This document shows, one piece after another, positions 9,470 through 17,041 of a stretch of DNA of 64,000 nucleotides; the first letter of the stretch is position 1, and every line of letters begins with the position of its first letter. The position numbers and the translations under genes are program-made. A model generated the notes under the pieces. It did not search any database. It was not told the origin of the DNA and saw only the letters and a list, made by a program, of their open reading frames with translations. Where the stretch lies: the NCBI GenBank assembly GCA_035602605.1, contig DATNLZ010000088.1, positions 65,572 to 129,571 of the forward strand. The letters are read 5' to 3'. Source of the stretch: DASQHY01 sp035602605 (GTDB lineage Bacteria > Acidobacteriota > Terriglobia > Acidiferrales > UBA7541).

Positions 9470-10639
9470 GTGAGGATCGTCGATATCCGCGAGACCGTCG
9501 TACCGATCAAATCGCAGATTCGCAACGCCTTCATCGATTTCAGCCAGATGACCGTGAGTGTCCTCGCATTGGTTACCGATGTGGTTCGCGACGGTAAGCC
9601 GGTCGTCGGTTTTGGCTTCAATTCCAATGGCCGTTATGCGCCGAGCGGGCTCTTGCGTGATCGCTTCATCCCTCGTCTGCGGGTCGCAGATTCTCGAGCG
9701 CTGCTCAATGGCGCGGGCGACAATCTCGACCCTTCTCGAGTTTGGGATGTTCTCATGCGCAATGAGAAACCAGGAGGCCACGGCGAGCGCTCGGTCGCCG
9801 TGGGCGTTCTGGACATGGCCGTGTGGGACGCCGTCGCGAAAATCGCTGGAGTTCCCCTGTACCGCCTTCTCGCCGACCGCTATCGCGGCGGTTCGGTCAA
9901 CACACGAGTCTTCGTCTACGCGGCCGGCGGCTACTACTATCCCGACAAGGATCTAGCCGCCCTTCAGAAGGAAATGTCGGGTTACCTCGATCTCGGCTAT
10001 TCCGTTGTGAAGATGAAAATCGGCGGAGCGTCGCTCTCCGAAGACCTGCGCCGCATCGAAGCTGTTCTCAAAATCCTGAAGACCCCCGATCAACTCGCCG
10101 TGGACGCCAACGGCCGCTTCGACCTGGACACGGCCGTGGCCTATGCCCGCGCTCTTGCCCGGTACGGGCTCCGTTGGTACGAAGAAGCGGGTGATCCGCT
10201 CGATTACGATCTTCAGGAAAAGCTCGCGACTCACTACCCAGGCCCCATGGCCACTGGTGAAAACCTATTTTCCTTGCAGGACGCGCGCAACCTCATCCGC
10301 TACGCGGGCCTGCGGCCGGACCGTGACGTGTTGCAATTCGACTGCGCGCTCAGCTACGGACTTGTCGAATATCTGCGCATCCTCGACATGTTGAAAGAGC
10401 ACGGCTGGTCGCTCACCCGTTGCATTCCTCACGGCGGTCACCAAATGTCTCTGAACATCGCTGCTGGACTGGGACTCGGCGGCAACGAATCCTACCCAGG
10501 AATCTTCCAGCCCTTCGGTGGGTTTGCCGACGGCATTCCCGTGGAAGATAGCTACGTCCGGCTCCCGGAGATTCCGGGGATCGGCTTTGAAGCCAAGAAT
10601 GAATTGTTCCGCGTTATGAAGGCGTTGCTGGAGGCCTAG
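9470..10639 (+). CDS. tarD: D(-)-tartrate dehydratase (enolase superfamily)
   Basis: The protein has 389 residues and a GTG start. It closely follows the Bradyrhizobium D(-)-tartrate dehydratase pattern: RNAFIDFSQMT, GFGFNSNGRY, NEKPGGHGERSVAVG and FVYAAGGYYYPDK. Enolase-superfamily residues are all present. The KxK motif is K181-M-K183. Metal ligands are D212 (VDANG), E238 (WYEE) and E264 (TGEN). The Asp-His dyad is D291 (QFDCAL) and H321 (CIPHGGH). The enzyme converts tartrate to oxaloacetate in the cytoplasm, feeding the TCA cycle. No signal peptide is seen. The gene starts 28 bases after the first MmgE/PrpD gene and is followed two bases after its stop by the second, so it is part of a tight operon. 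Confidence 0.95.
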   Translation: MRIVDIRETVVPIKSQIRNAFIDFSQMTVSVLALVTDVVRDGKPVVGFGFNSNGRYAPSGLLRDRFIPRLRVADSRALLNGAGDNLDPSRVWDVLMRNEKPGGHGERSVAVGVLDMAVWDAVAKIAGVPLYRLLADRYRGGSVNTRVFVYAAGGYYYPDKDLAALQKEMSGYLDLGYSVVKMKIGGASLSEDLRRIEAVLKILKTPDQLAVDANGRFDLDTAVAYARALARYGLRWYEEAGDPLDYDLQEKLATHYPGPMATGENLFSLQDARNLIRYAGLRPDRDVLQFDCALSYGLVEYLRILDMLKEHGWSLTRCIPHGGHQMSLNIAAGLGLGGNESYPGIFQPFGGFADGIPVEDSYVRLPEIPGIGFEAKNELFRVMKALLEA

Positions 10640-10641
10640 CC

Positions 10642-12135
10642 ATGGTGACCCGCCGCGGTTTGATCAAGTTCAGTGGCTTGTCCACGTTCCTCGCGGCGCT
10701 TCCGCACGGTCTCGCGAAAGCTGCCAGGTTTCTTTCCCCCGACGGGCCGCCGCAAGCCGTCAGTCCCGTCATGCAACAGCTCAGCACGTACATGGGCGAG
10801 GCTAGCACTCGCGCGCTGCCAGACGACGTGAGCGCGACAGCCAAGCTACACATCCTGGACACGTTCGCCGCCATGATTTCCGGCTCCGGCCTGCCTCCCG
10901 GTCGCGCAGCCCTCGAGTTCGCACGGGCCTATGGCGGAAAGGAGATCGCCACGGTTGTGGCCTCAAACATCGTATGCGGCCCCATCGAAGCGGCATTCGC
11001 AAATGGTGTGCTCGCACATTCCGACGAAACCGACGATTCGCATGGCCCCTCCCGCTCGCATCCCGGCGTCTCCGTTGTTCCAGCCGCTTTTGCCGCTGGT
11101 GAGCAGTTTGCGATCAGCGGAGCACACTTCCTACGCGCCGTCACTCTCGGTTATGACGTTGGCACGCGTGTCACCATGAGCATGGGCGGCCCCGCCTACC
11201 AGGTTGCTACTCACCGCAGCACGCACGGCACCGCTGCGTCGTTCGGTGCCGGTGCCGCTGCCGGTTGTGCTGCGGGTCTCAGCGCCGGAAAAATGCGCTT
11301 ACTGCTCGACTACACTGCGCAGCAAACATCCGGAATCGGAGCCTGGTCCCGCGACGCCGAACACATGGAGAAGGCCTTCCTCTTTGCCGGAAAGCCTGCC
11401 GCTGGCGCGGTCATGGCCGCTTCCCTGATTCACTCCGGCTGGACTGGCGTGGATGACATTTTCTCCGGCCCTGACAATTTCTTCGAGGCCCTCGCCCCTC
11501 GCGAAAATGGCGCCATCAAGGCCGATCCCACGGCGCTGATCGATAAGCTGGGCAAGCGCTACGAGATCACCCGCACCAACATCAAGAAATGGACGGTCGG
11601 CTCGCCGATTCAGGCTCCGCTCGACGCTCTCGCTGGTTTCTTCAAACAGCGCTCGTTCTCCGCCGACGATGTGCGCAGAGTTGTCGTCCGCATCGCCAGC
11701 GACGAGGCCAATACCGTAAGCAATCGCCAGATACCGGACATCTGCATGGAGCACATGGTGGCCATCATGCTTCTCGATAAGACGGTCACGTTCGGTTCAG
11801 TCCACGACAAGGCGCGCATGAAAGACCCCGCCGTGCTCCTCCAGCGCGCCAAAGTAGAAGTCGTCGCCGATCCGCGTATCGACGCTCGCCGCCCCCGCCG
11901 GGAAGCCATCGTCGAGCTGACCCTCGCCGACGGCTCTCAGCTCACCGAGTGGGTTCGTGATGTTCGCGGTACTGCGGAAAATCCCATGACCCGCGACGAG
12001 GTTGTCGACAAAGCTTGCGATCTCATCGCCCCTGTCCTAGGGGCCGCCGCCTGCTCGACGCTCATCGGCAAATTGCTCGCTCTGGAGACCCTGCGCGATA
12101 TCCGCGAACTCCGCCCCGCGCTGCAAAGGAGCTAA
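10642..12135 (+). CDS. MmgE/PrpD family protein with Tat signal (copy 2)
   Basis: The protein has 497 residues and is clearly paralogous to the protein at 7924-9441. They share HxDETDDSHxPS, SHPGxxVVPAAxAAGEQF, GWTGVDDIFSG, RTNIKKWTVGSPIQAPLDAL and KDPAVLLQRAK. The N-terminus MVTRRGLIKFSGLSTFLAAL matches the Tat consensus very well and ends in an AKA-type cleavage site. The ATG is only two bases after the stop of tarD, implying coupling. Having two Tat-tagged PrpD homologues around tarD suggests an ancestral duplication and possibly a heteromeric enzyme, or action on two substrate isomers (inference). Confidence 0.9.
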   Translation: MVTRRGLIKFSGLSTFLAALPHGLAKAARFLSPDGPPQAVSPVMQQLSTYMGEASTRALPDDVSATAKLHILDTFAAMISGSGLPPGRAALEFARAYGGKEIATVVASNIVCGPIEAAFANGVLAHSDETDDSHGPSRSHPGVSVVPAAFAAGEQFAISGAHFLRAVTLGYDVGTRVTMSMGGPAYQVATHRSTHGTAASFGAGAAAGCAAGLSAGKMRLLLDYTAQQTSGIGAWSRDAEHMEKAFLFAGKPAAGAVMAASLIHSGWTGVDDIFSGPDNFFEALAPRENGAIKADPTALIDKLGKRYEITRTNIKKWTVGSPIQAPLDALAGFFKQRSFSADDVRRVVVRIASDEANTVSNRQIPDICMEHMVAIMLLDKTVTFGSVHDKARMKDPAVLLQRAKVEVVADPRIDARRPRREAIVELTLADGSQLTEWVRDVRGTAENPMTRDEVVDKACDLIAPVLGAAACSTLIGKLLALETLRDIRELRPALQRS

Positions 12136-12143
12136 TACAAGCG

Positions 12144-13451
12144 ATGCTGGACCCGGCCGCCACCGTGCCTGAAACAACTTCGCCTACGCGCAAGAAGCCT
12201 TTCTACACGGGACTTTCCTTCCAGGTGCTGCTCGGGGTAGCCCTTGCCATTATCCTCGGCTATGTCAGTCCCGCTACGGCTGTGGCCATGAAGCCACTGG
12301 GCGATGCCTTTATCCGTTTGATCACCATGATCATCACCTTGGTCATTTTCTGCACCTTGGTTACCGGCATCGCCGGCATGGAGGACATGAAAAAAGTCGG
12401 CCGGGTCGGCGGCAAAGCCCTCCTGTATTTCGAAGTGGTCTCCACGCTCGCGCTGCTCATCGGACTGGTGGTCGGCAATGTTGTGCGTCCGGGCAGCGGT
12501 TTCAATGTCGATCCCGCCACACTGGACGCCAGGGCCGTTGCCGAATACGCCGGCCAGGCCAAGGCCCAGAGTGTTACCGAATTCCTCGTCCACATCATTC
12601 CGAACACCATTGTTGACGCGTTCACAAGGGGAGACATCCTGCAGGTGCTGCTTGTCTCGGTTCTGTTCGGCTTTGCTTTGTCGCTCGCCGGCCCGCGCGG
12701 CAAGCCGCTCGTCGATCTTTTGGAGGCCCTGAGCCGCGTCGTCTTTGGCGTGGTCGCCATCTTGATGCGTTTCGCTCCCGTCGGAGCTTTTGGCGCGATG
12801 GCCTTCACCATCGGCAAATACGGTCTGGCGTCCTTGGGTCCTCTCGTCAAGTTGATGGCCACGCTGTACATCACTTCGATCCTTTTCGTCGTCATGCTCG
12901 GGGGCATCGCCCGTGTAGCGGGCTTCGGAATCCTGCGCGTCCTCTGGTTTCTTCGCGACGAAATTCTCCTGGTGATGGCCACGAGTTCCTCGGAACCCGC
13001 GCTGCCCGCTCTCATGGCCAAGCTCGAAAAGCTCGGATGCTCCAAAGCCCTGGTCGGCCTGGTTGTTCCCACGGGCTACACCTTTAATGCCGACGGCACC
13101 AGTCTCTACATGACTCTCGCCGCATTATTCGTGGCCCAGGCGACCAACACGCATCTAACTCTCAGGCAGCAATTCACGATCCTGGGTGTCGCCGTGCTCA
13201 CTTCCAAGGGTGCAAGTGGCGTGCAAGGAGCCGCTTTCATCGCGCTCGTCGCTACGATGATGGTCATCCCAACCATACCCGTTGCCGGAATGGCGTTGAT
13301 TCTTGGTATCGATCGTTTCCTCGCCATGTGCCGCGCGGTCGTCAACATGATTGGCAATGCCGTTGCAACTCTGGTTGTGGCTCGTTGGGAAAATGAGCTT
13401 GATAGAAACGCTCTCAAGCATCATCTTTTCGGAGGAATTGCAGAGAAGTGA
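12144..13451 (+). CDS. dctA: DctA-type dicarboxylate:cation symporter
   Basis: This is an inner-membrane transporter of 435 residues. The start is the ATG at 12144 behind AAAGGAG; a longer open frame from 12015 runs inside the previous gene and is not used. DAACS-family features seen are multiple hydrophobic segments, the serine-rich re-entrant loop ATSSSEPALPALM, the GYTFNADGTSLYM motif (NxDGT substrate/cation site) and SKGASGVQGAAF. It is the last gene of the tartrate cassette and most likely imports tartrate or a related C4-dicarboxylate. Confidence 0.93.
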   Translation: MLDPAATVPETTSPTRKKPFYTGLSFQVLLGVALAIILGYVSPATAVAMKPLGDAFIRLITMIITLVIFCTLVTGIAGMEDMKKVGRVGGKALLYFEVVSTLALLIGLVVGNVVRPGSGFNVDPATLDARAVAEYAGQAKAQSVTEFLVHIIPNTIVDAFTRGDILQVLLVSVLFGFALSLAGPRGKPLVDLLEALSRVVFGVVAILMRFAPVGAFGAMAFTIGKYGLASLGPLVKLMATLYITSILFVVMLGGIARVAGFGILRVLWFLRDEILLVMATSSSEPALPALMAKLEKLGCSKALVGLVVPTGYTFNADGTSLYMTLAALFVAQATNTHLTLRQQFTILGVAVLTSKGASGVQGAAFIALVATMMVIPTIPVAGMALILGIDRFLAMCRAVVNMIGNAVATLVVARWENELDRNALKHHLFGGIAEK

Positions 13452-14019
13452 AGGGCACGACGGCATGCGGCGAAAGTGGTCAGCACGGGATGCACGGCCG
13501 CAACAAAGAGCAGCCAACATTTCTTAGTGCGACAAGTCGTACCCGAAGCAAATACTCGCGCGCAGATCGGAAACCCAGCAATCCTTACTTCGAAACGATG
13601 CGCTGTGCGACATCGATGATGATGACATCGCCCACGATCAAGCGTGCGGCGCCGAAGACGGTAAATCTCAAAGTGGGAACGATGCGTGCGATTGCGAGGA
13701 GGAGCCGCCCTTGGGCAGCAATACGGCCCGACGTGAGGATGCTGCGGTCCGCGAGGACGTTGGCCGGGCCAACATCGGCTGGCCCCACGGTGGGAAGACG
13801 CTGGTAGCGTGCAGCACGGTGTCGGTGCCGAGGGAGAGAATACTACCTGCGAGCAAGCCAGCAAGCAGGGCGCCGATGCTTCGAACAGGGCGGCGTGGGT
13901 GCGTTTCGGGCGTGCTTTCGGGCCTCCTGGTGCGCTACGCGGGACATCTGCCGAGGGCAACACCGCAGCGAGCTGATCGAAGCTCGCTGCAGTGTTAGCG
14001 CTGCGCCCTCGGGCACACC
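13452..14019. other. Intergenic region with gene debris
   Basis: This 568-base region separates dctA from the convergent SRPBCC gene. It holds a recognisable minus-strand membrane-protein fragment (13773-13892, listed separately). A minus-strand open frame at 13585-13788 encodes a hydrophobic stretch (LRFTVFGAARLIVGDVIIIDVAQ) that I cannot assign. No intact gene is supported. Confidence 0.4.
13773..13892 (-). pseudogene. Fragment of a small multi-pass membrane protein
   Basis: Read on the minus strand, the frame gives RPVRSIGALLAGLLAG followed by SILSLGTDTVLHATSV and FPPWGQPM. This looks like the first transmembrane segment and following loop of a small four-helix membrane protein that I recall from Acidobacteriota genomes. 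The remaining helices are missing and the frame runs into unrelated sequence, so it is only a remnant. The family call is from memory and not verified. Confidence 0.45.
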
Positions 14020-14499
14020 TCACGCGATGGTTCGCAGGTATTCCAGGAGACGATTGAAACTCTGGGACAGACCTTCCTTCATCCCCGTTTGGAGCGCCGC
14101 GTCGCGAGCCTCTTTGGACGGGTAGAGAATGGTGAGCGTGATCGTCGTCTTGCCATCCTCCTCGGTGAGGATCAACGTGTTGAGCGTTTCGGGCCATGTA
14201 CCACCCCAGGACTCGGTGGAAACGAGCCGCTCTGGCGGCTTGATCTCTTTATACACACCGCGGATCTCCATCTCGGTGCCGTCGCCACGGCGCCACACGC
14301 AGCGATGCGCCCCGCCCGGGCGGAGATCGATCTCGCAGACGGGCATCGTCCAGCCTTCTGGATCGAGCATCCAACGTGGCAGATGTTTGGGGTTGGTCCA
14401 GGCGTCAAAAACGAGCCTGCGTGGGGCATCGAAGACGCGTGTCACCACAGCTTCGCGGTCGGTGGGCGTGCTTACTTTCAAGGCTCCGGCGTTGTTCAT
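14020..14499 (-). CDS. SRPBCC/AHSA1 family protein
   Basis: This cytosolic protein has 159 residues and an SRPBCC (START-like) fold. Seen are the N-terminal REAVVTRVFDAPRRLVFDAWTNP, the central MPVCEIDLRPGG, GVYKEIKPPERLV and the long C-terminal helix GMKEGLSQSFNRLLEYL. Such proteins bind hydrophobic ligands; no catalytic function can be assigned. It lies 12 bases downstream of an ArsR-type regulator on the same strand. That pairing is frequent for this family and suggests the two are co-regulated. Confidence 0.92.
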   Translation of the reverse strand: MNNAGALKVSTPTDREAVVTRVFDAPRRLVFDAWTNPKHLPRWMLDPEGWTMPVCEIDLRPGGAHRCVWRRGDGTEMEIRGVYKEIKPPERLVSTESWGGTWPETLNTLILTEEDGKTTITLTILYPSKEARDAALQTGMKEGLSQSFNRLLEYLRTIA

Positions 14500-14511
14500 C
14501 GCTAGTCTCCT

Positions 14512-14868
14512 CTATCGTTTGGTGTGTGCATGTTTCTTCTCCAGGGTCTTTAGCTCATCGAGCAGCGTATCGAGGCGCTGGAAGTTGCTCGCCCAGATCT
14601 GACGGTAACGATCCAGCCATCCGGCGGCTTCGGCGAGCGACTTGCCTTCGATCCGGCGCGGCCGTCGCTGTGCGTCGCGGCCGCGCGAAATCAGGCCGGC
14701 ACGCTCCAGCACCTTGAGGTGCTTGGAGATCGCGGGCTGACTCATCGCGAACGGCTTGGCCAGCTCGGTCACCGATGCCTCGCCGGACGCGAGGCGTGCA
14801 AGAATCGCTCGCCGAGTAGGATCGGCAAGGGCTGCGAACGTTGCATTGAGCCGCTGAGAGGTGGTCAT
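14512..14868 (-). CDS. ArsR-family transcriptional regulator
   Basis: This is a winged-helix repressor of 118 residues. The chosen start is the ATG at 14868 (MTTSQRLNATFAALADPTRR), the usual ArsR N-terminus; the open frame extends further upstream without family similarity. The recognition helix region is VTELAKPFAMSQPAISKHLKVLERAGL. The metal-binding cysteines of SmtB/ArsR sensors are absent, so this belongs to the non-metal group commonly paired with SRPBCC proteins. A 6-base inverted repeat lies just upstream, suggesting autoregulation. Confidence 0.93.
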   Translation of the reverse strand: MTTSQRLNATFAALADPTRRAILARLASGEASVTELAKPFAMSQPAISKHLKVLERAGLISRGRDAQRRPRRIEGKSLAEAAGWLDRYRQIWASNFQRLDTLLDELKTLEKKHAHTKR

Positions 14869-14879
14869 TACATAACTCA

Positions 14880-14895
14880 AAGGTTTTACAACCTT
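14880..14895. promoter_or_regulatory. Candidate ArsR operator overlapping its promoter
   Basis: This is the perfect inverted repeat AAGGTT-TTAC-AACCTT, 12 bases upstream of the ArsR start. It overlaps AT-rich sequence that could serve as the -10 element (TATAAC on the minus strand). Dyads of this type at the start of an arsR gene are typical autoregulatory sites (inference). Confidence 0.55.
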
Positions 14896-15315
14896 ATAGT
14901 TATACACGATTCGACGGAGTGTCGTCAAGCCCCTGCTGCACCCGATCACGTCGCGAACCGCAGTGCCGAGTGCGTCTTCCAGTTGTCTTCCATTTTCTCT
15001 GGATCCCCAACCAAAGAATGTGCCACGGATCCAAGTGGCCTATGCTGGGATAGGGCGGGGGCCGAATAAACGAGAAAACTTCATGAGGGTTTTGCGACAG
15101 ATCCGCTGTCGTGAAGAGGCAAATAATAATGACGAGAGCGCATACGATTCTGTCTTCAGCAGCTCGTTCCAAATGGTCGGTGGCATCCCGGATCTTCGCG
15201 TTGGCCTATTCCGACGCGATGTCGTGCCCGATCCGCTACCGGACCCTGCACTCGAACGCGCGTTGCAAGGGCGGATGCGTGCCAGGCGCGGGACGTTCTC
15301 CCTGCGGATGATCGT
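14896..15315. other. Intergenic region between ArsR and TetR genes
   Basis: No coding sequence is supported. The region contains the inverted repeat CGACAG-ATCCG-CTGTCG at 15095-15111, which could be a regulator site. Nothing else stands out. Confidence 0.35.
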
Positions 15316-15933
15316 TCACGATGGCCTCGCTCGATTGGGTCGGGCACTTTTCGCGCGAATCTTGTGTTCCAAGTGTTCCTCGAGGTGCTGTCGAATGCCG
15401 CGTAACGGTTCGTCATCGTTTTGGAGGCGACTGATCAACAATGCTCCTTCCAGGGAGCCGATGATCAGTTGAGATAGTCTTCGCGGGTCAACCTGTGGAT
15501 CGATCTGTCGTTTCTTGATTCCCTCTGAAGTGATGCTGGACAGACGCGCGGTCCAGCTTTGCAAGGCCTTTCTGGCTCGCGCTCGCAGCACCGTGTTTCC
15601 GTCGTCTGCTTCGACGGCGGTGTTCATCAGCGGGCAGCCCCCAGGCACCAGTCCTGCTCGCGTCTCAACAAAATTGTTGATCATCTTTTTCAAGCGGTTC
15701 ACGCTGTCGGGTACCTCCTCGCCGCCATCCAACCTTCCTCTCGCGGCTCTTTCCCATGAATAGTCGAAGGCTTCGGTCGCCAATTCTTCCTTGCTCGAGA
15801 AATGGCGGTAGATTCCGCCCTTCTGAAGTCCAGTGGCTTTCATCAGATCCGAAAGGGAAGTTCCCGCATAGCCCTTCTGGTTGAATAGCGGTGCGGCCTT
15901 CTGGACAATCTCGCGCCTGGTCGCAATTCTAAC
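15316..15933 (-). pseudogene. TetR-family regulator lacking its start codon
   Basis: The coding frame gives TRREIVQKAAPLFNQKGYAG, the first TetR helix, then TSLSDLMKATGLQKGGIYRHF, the full HTH. A C-terminal ligand domain follows (GGCPLMNTAVEADDG, typical of the YxaF/LmrA-like subgroup), ending at 15316. Upstream the frame reaches a TGA at 15934-15936 without any ATG, GTG or TTG, just where an unrelated FG-GAP fragment begins on the other strand. About 4-8 N-terminal residues and the promoter therefore appear lost. Initiation from the internal ATG at 15843 would drop half of the HTH. It is otherwise an intact-looking protein. Confidence 0.75.
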
Positions 15934-16056
15934 TCAGTCTCCGTGCTACTCGGCAACGGTGACGGAACGTTCCAGCCCACCCTAAATTTTCCCGTCGGCA
16001 CCGGTCCTTTTTCCCTTGCAGTCGCTGACTTCAATGGTGACAAGGTGCTAGCTTAG
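15922..16056 (+). pseudogene. FG-GAP/VCBS repeat fragment
   Basis: The plus-strand frame reads NSNSVSVLLGNGDGTFQ, then PTLNFPVGTGPFSLAVADFN, then GDKVLA and a stop. This is one complete FG-GAP/VCBS calcium-binding propeller repeat, as found in large exported acidobacterial proteins. It has no start, no partner repeats and ends at a TAG. It is a remnant that abuts the truncated TetR gene. Confidence 0.75.
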
Positions 16057-16129
16057 CTAGACCTAGCTATAGCCAAATCTGAGACTCTCTAAATAGGCAA
16101 AAGAACAGGACCAGTCCGAAGCGCCGGTC

Positions 16130-16291
16130 GTGGTGTCCCCTAAATGCTTCCGCGCACTGGGGGATCGCTGGTCGCTGCTGATTGTCCGCGACAGGATGCT
16201 GCGGAACTTTCGCACCTACTCTCACGAAAGAATTGCGACCAACATATTGGCAGATCGTTTGCGGAAGCTGGAAAATCCGGCGACTTGCTAA
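16130..16291 (+). pseudogene. HxlR-family regulator fragment with internal deletion
   Basis: The frame gives ALGDRWSLLIVRDRMLRNFRTY, then GIATNILADRLRKLE-like sequence (RIATNILADRLRKLENPATC) and a stop. These are the conserved alpha-2 and recognition-helix/wing motifs of HxlR winged-helix regulators. The segment between them is shorter than usual, and both the N-terminal start and the C-terminus are missing. It appears to be a dead remnant. Confidence 0.7.
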
Positions 16292-16302
16292 GCCGTGCTC
16301 CG

Positions 16303-16665
16303 TCAGGCGCCTTGTTGGAATAGGCCGATCACGTTTCCTGCCGGGTCGCTGAATCTGGCAGTGATCTCAGGTGCGTCCGCGCCAATCGGCTGCACGATCT
16401 GGCCCCCGTGGGCAACGATCGCGTCTATGGTCGCGGCCACGCTGTCAACCATGACGTAAAACAGAAGACCGGGCTTCGGGGAGGGCGGCCGCCCGAGTAC
16501 CCACGTGCCGCTAACTTCGCCGACTGTGTCATCAAAGGCGGTGCTGCCATCGCCGCGTATTCGGACGCTCCAGCCAAAGACCCGCTTGTAGAAGTCGGCC
16601 GAACGCGCAACGTCAGTAGCAGGCATTTCGATGTAGCAGATCTTACCGTTTGCAAATGTAGGCAT
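16303..16665 (-). CDS. VOC (glyoxalase-like) family protein
   Basis: This cytosolic protein has 120 residues with two beta-alpha-beta-beta-beta modules. Visible are the start KICYIEMPATDVARSADFYKRVFGW, the middle GLLFYVMVDSVAATIDAIVAHGG and the C-terminal FSDPAGNVIGLFQ. It belongs to the vicinal-oxygen-chelate superfamily, which includes glyoxalases, dioxygenases and antibiotic-binding proteins. The substrate cannot be deduced. The ATG at 16665 is preceded by GAGGAG on the minus strand. Confidence 0.92.
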   Translation of the reverse strand: MPTFANGKICYIEMPATDVARSADFYKRVFGWSVRIRGDGSTAFDDTVGEVSGTWVLGRPPSPKPGLLFYVMVDSVAATIDAIVAHGGQIVQPIGADAPEITARFSDPAGNVIGLFQQGA

Positions 16666-16825
16666 AAATCCTCCTCACCGAGTGTTGTCAATCTAAAGAG
16701 ATTTCCCCATTCCTCCGAGCACAGCAGGTGTAGCGGTTCTCGACAGTGGCCGCAACGCCAAGCCCGAACCACGCGAACCTTCCGGATTTTCGATCCTCCA
16801 CCCCAAGTCAATCGATGTGGCGAAA

Positions 16826-17029
16826 TCATCGATTAAGCCTCAGAAGTAGACAGCCTCCGATAAACGAGAGGATCCCCATAACCACGACAGCGGCTATGCC
16901 CGTCCAAACAGCGGGGCTCTGGACAGCTTCGTGAGATACCTCAACAAGGATGTGATGCAGTAGATGTCCTCCAAAGCCCAGTGTGACGAGTAAGACAGCA
17001 ACTCCGCTCAAAATATTTAGGATGCGCAT
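16826..17029 (-). CDS. Small two-helix membrane protein
   Basis: The protein has 67 residues with two predicted transmembrane helices (ILSGVAVLLVTLGFGGHLLH and WTGIAAVVVMGILSFIGGCL) and a short basic C-terminus (LLRLNR). It starts 12 bases after the stop of the ankyrin gene on the same strand, so it is probably co-transcribed with it. The function is unknown. Confidence 0.65.
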   Translation of the reverse strand: MRILNILSGVAVLLVTLGFGGHLLHHILVEVSHEAVQSPAVWTGIAAVVVMGILSFIGGCLLLRLNR

Positions 17030-17041
17030 CCGTTGGTCCCT

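Noticed and set aside
12260..13072. Minus-strand open frame of 270 codons inside dctA
   Set aside because: It is antisense to a highly conserved transporter and shows Thr/Pro/Arg-rich shadow composition.
13421..14197. Long minus-strand open frame of 258 codons
   Set aside because: It overlaps the SRPBCC gene and dctA end in other frames, its product is Pro/Arg/His-rich with no fold-like pattern, and it is explained as a shadow plus intergenic sequence.
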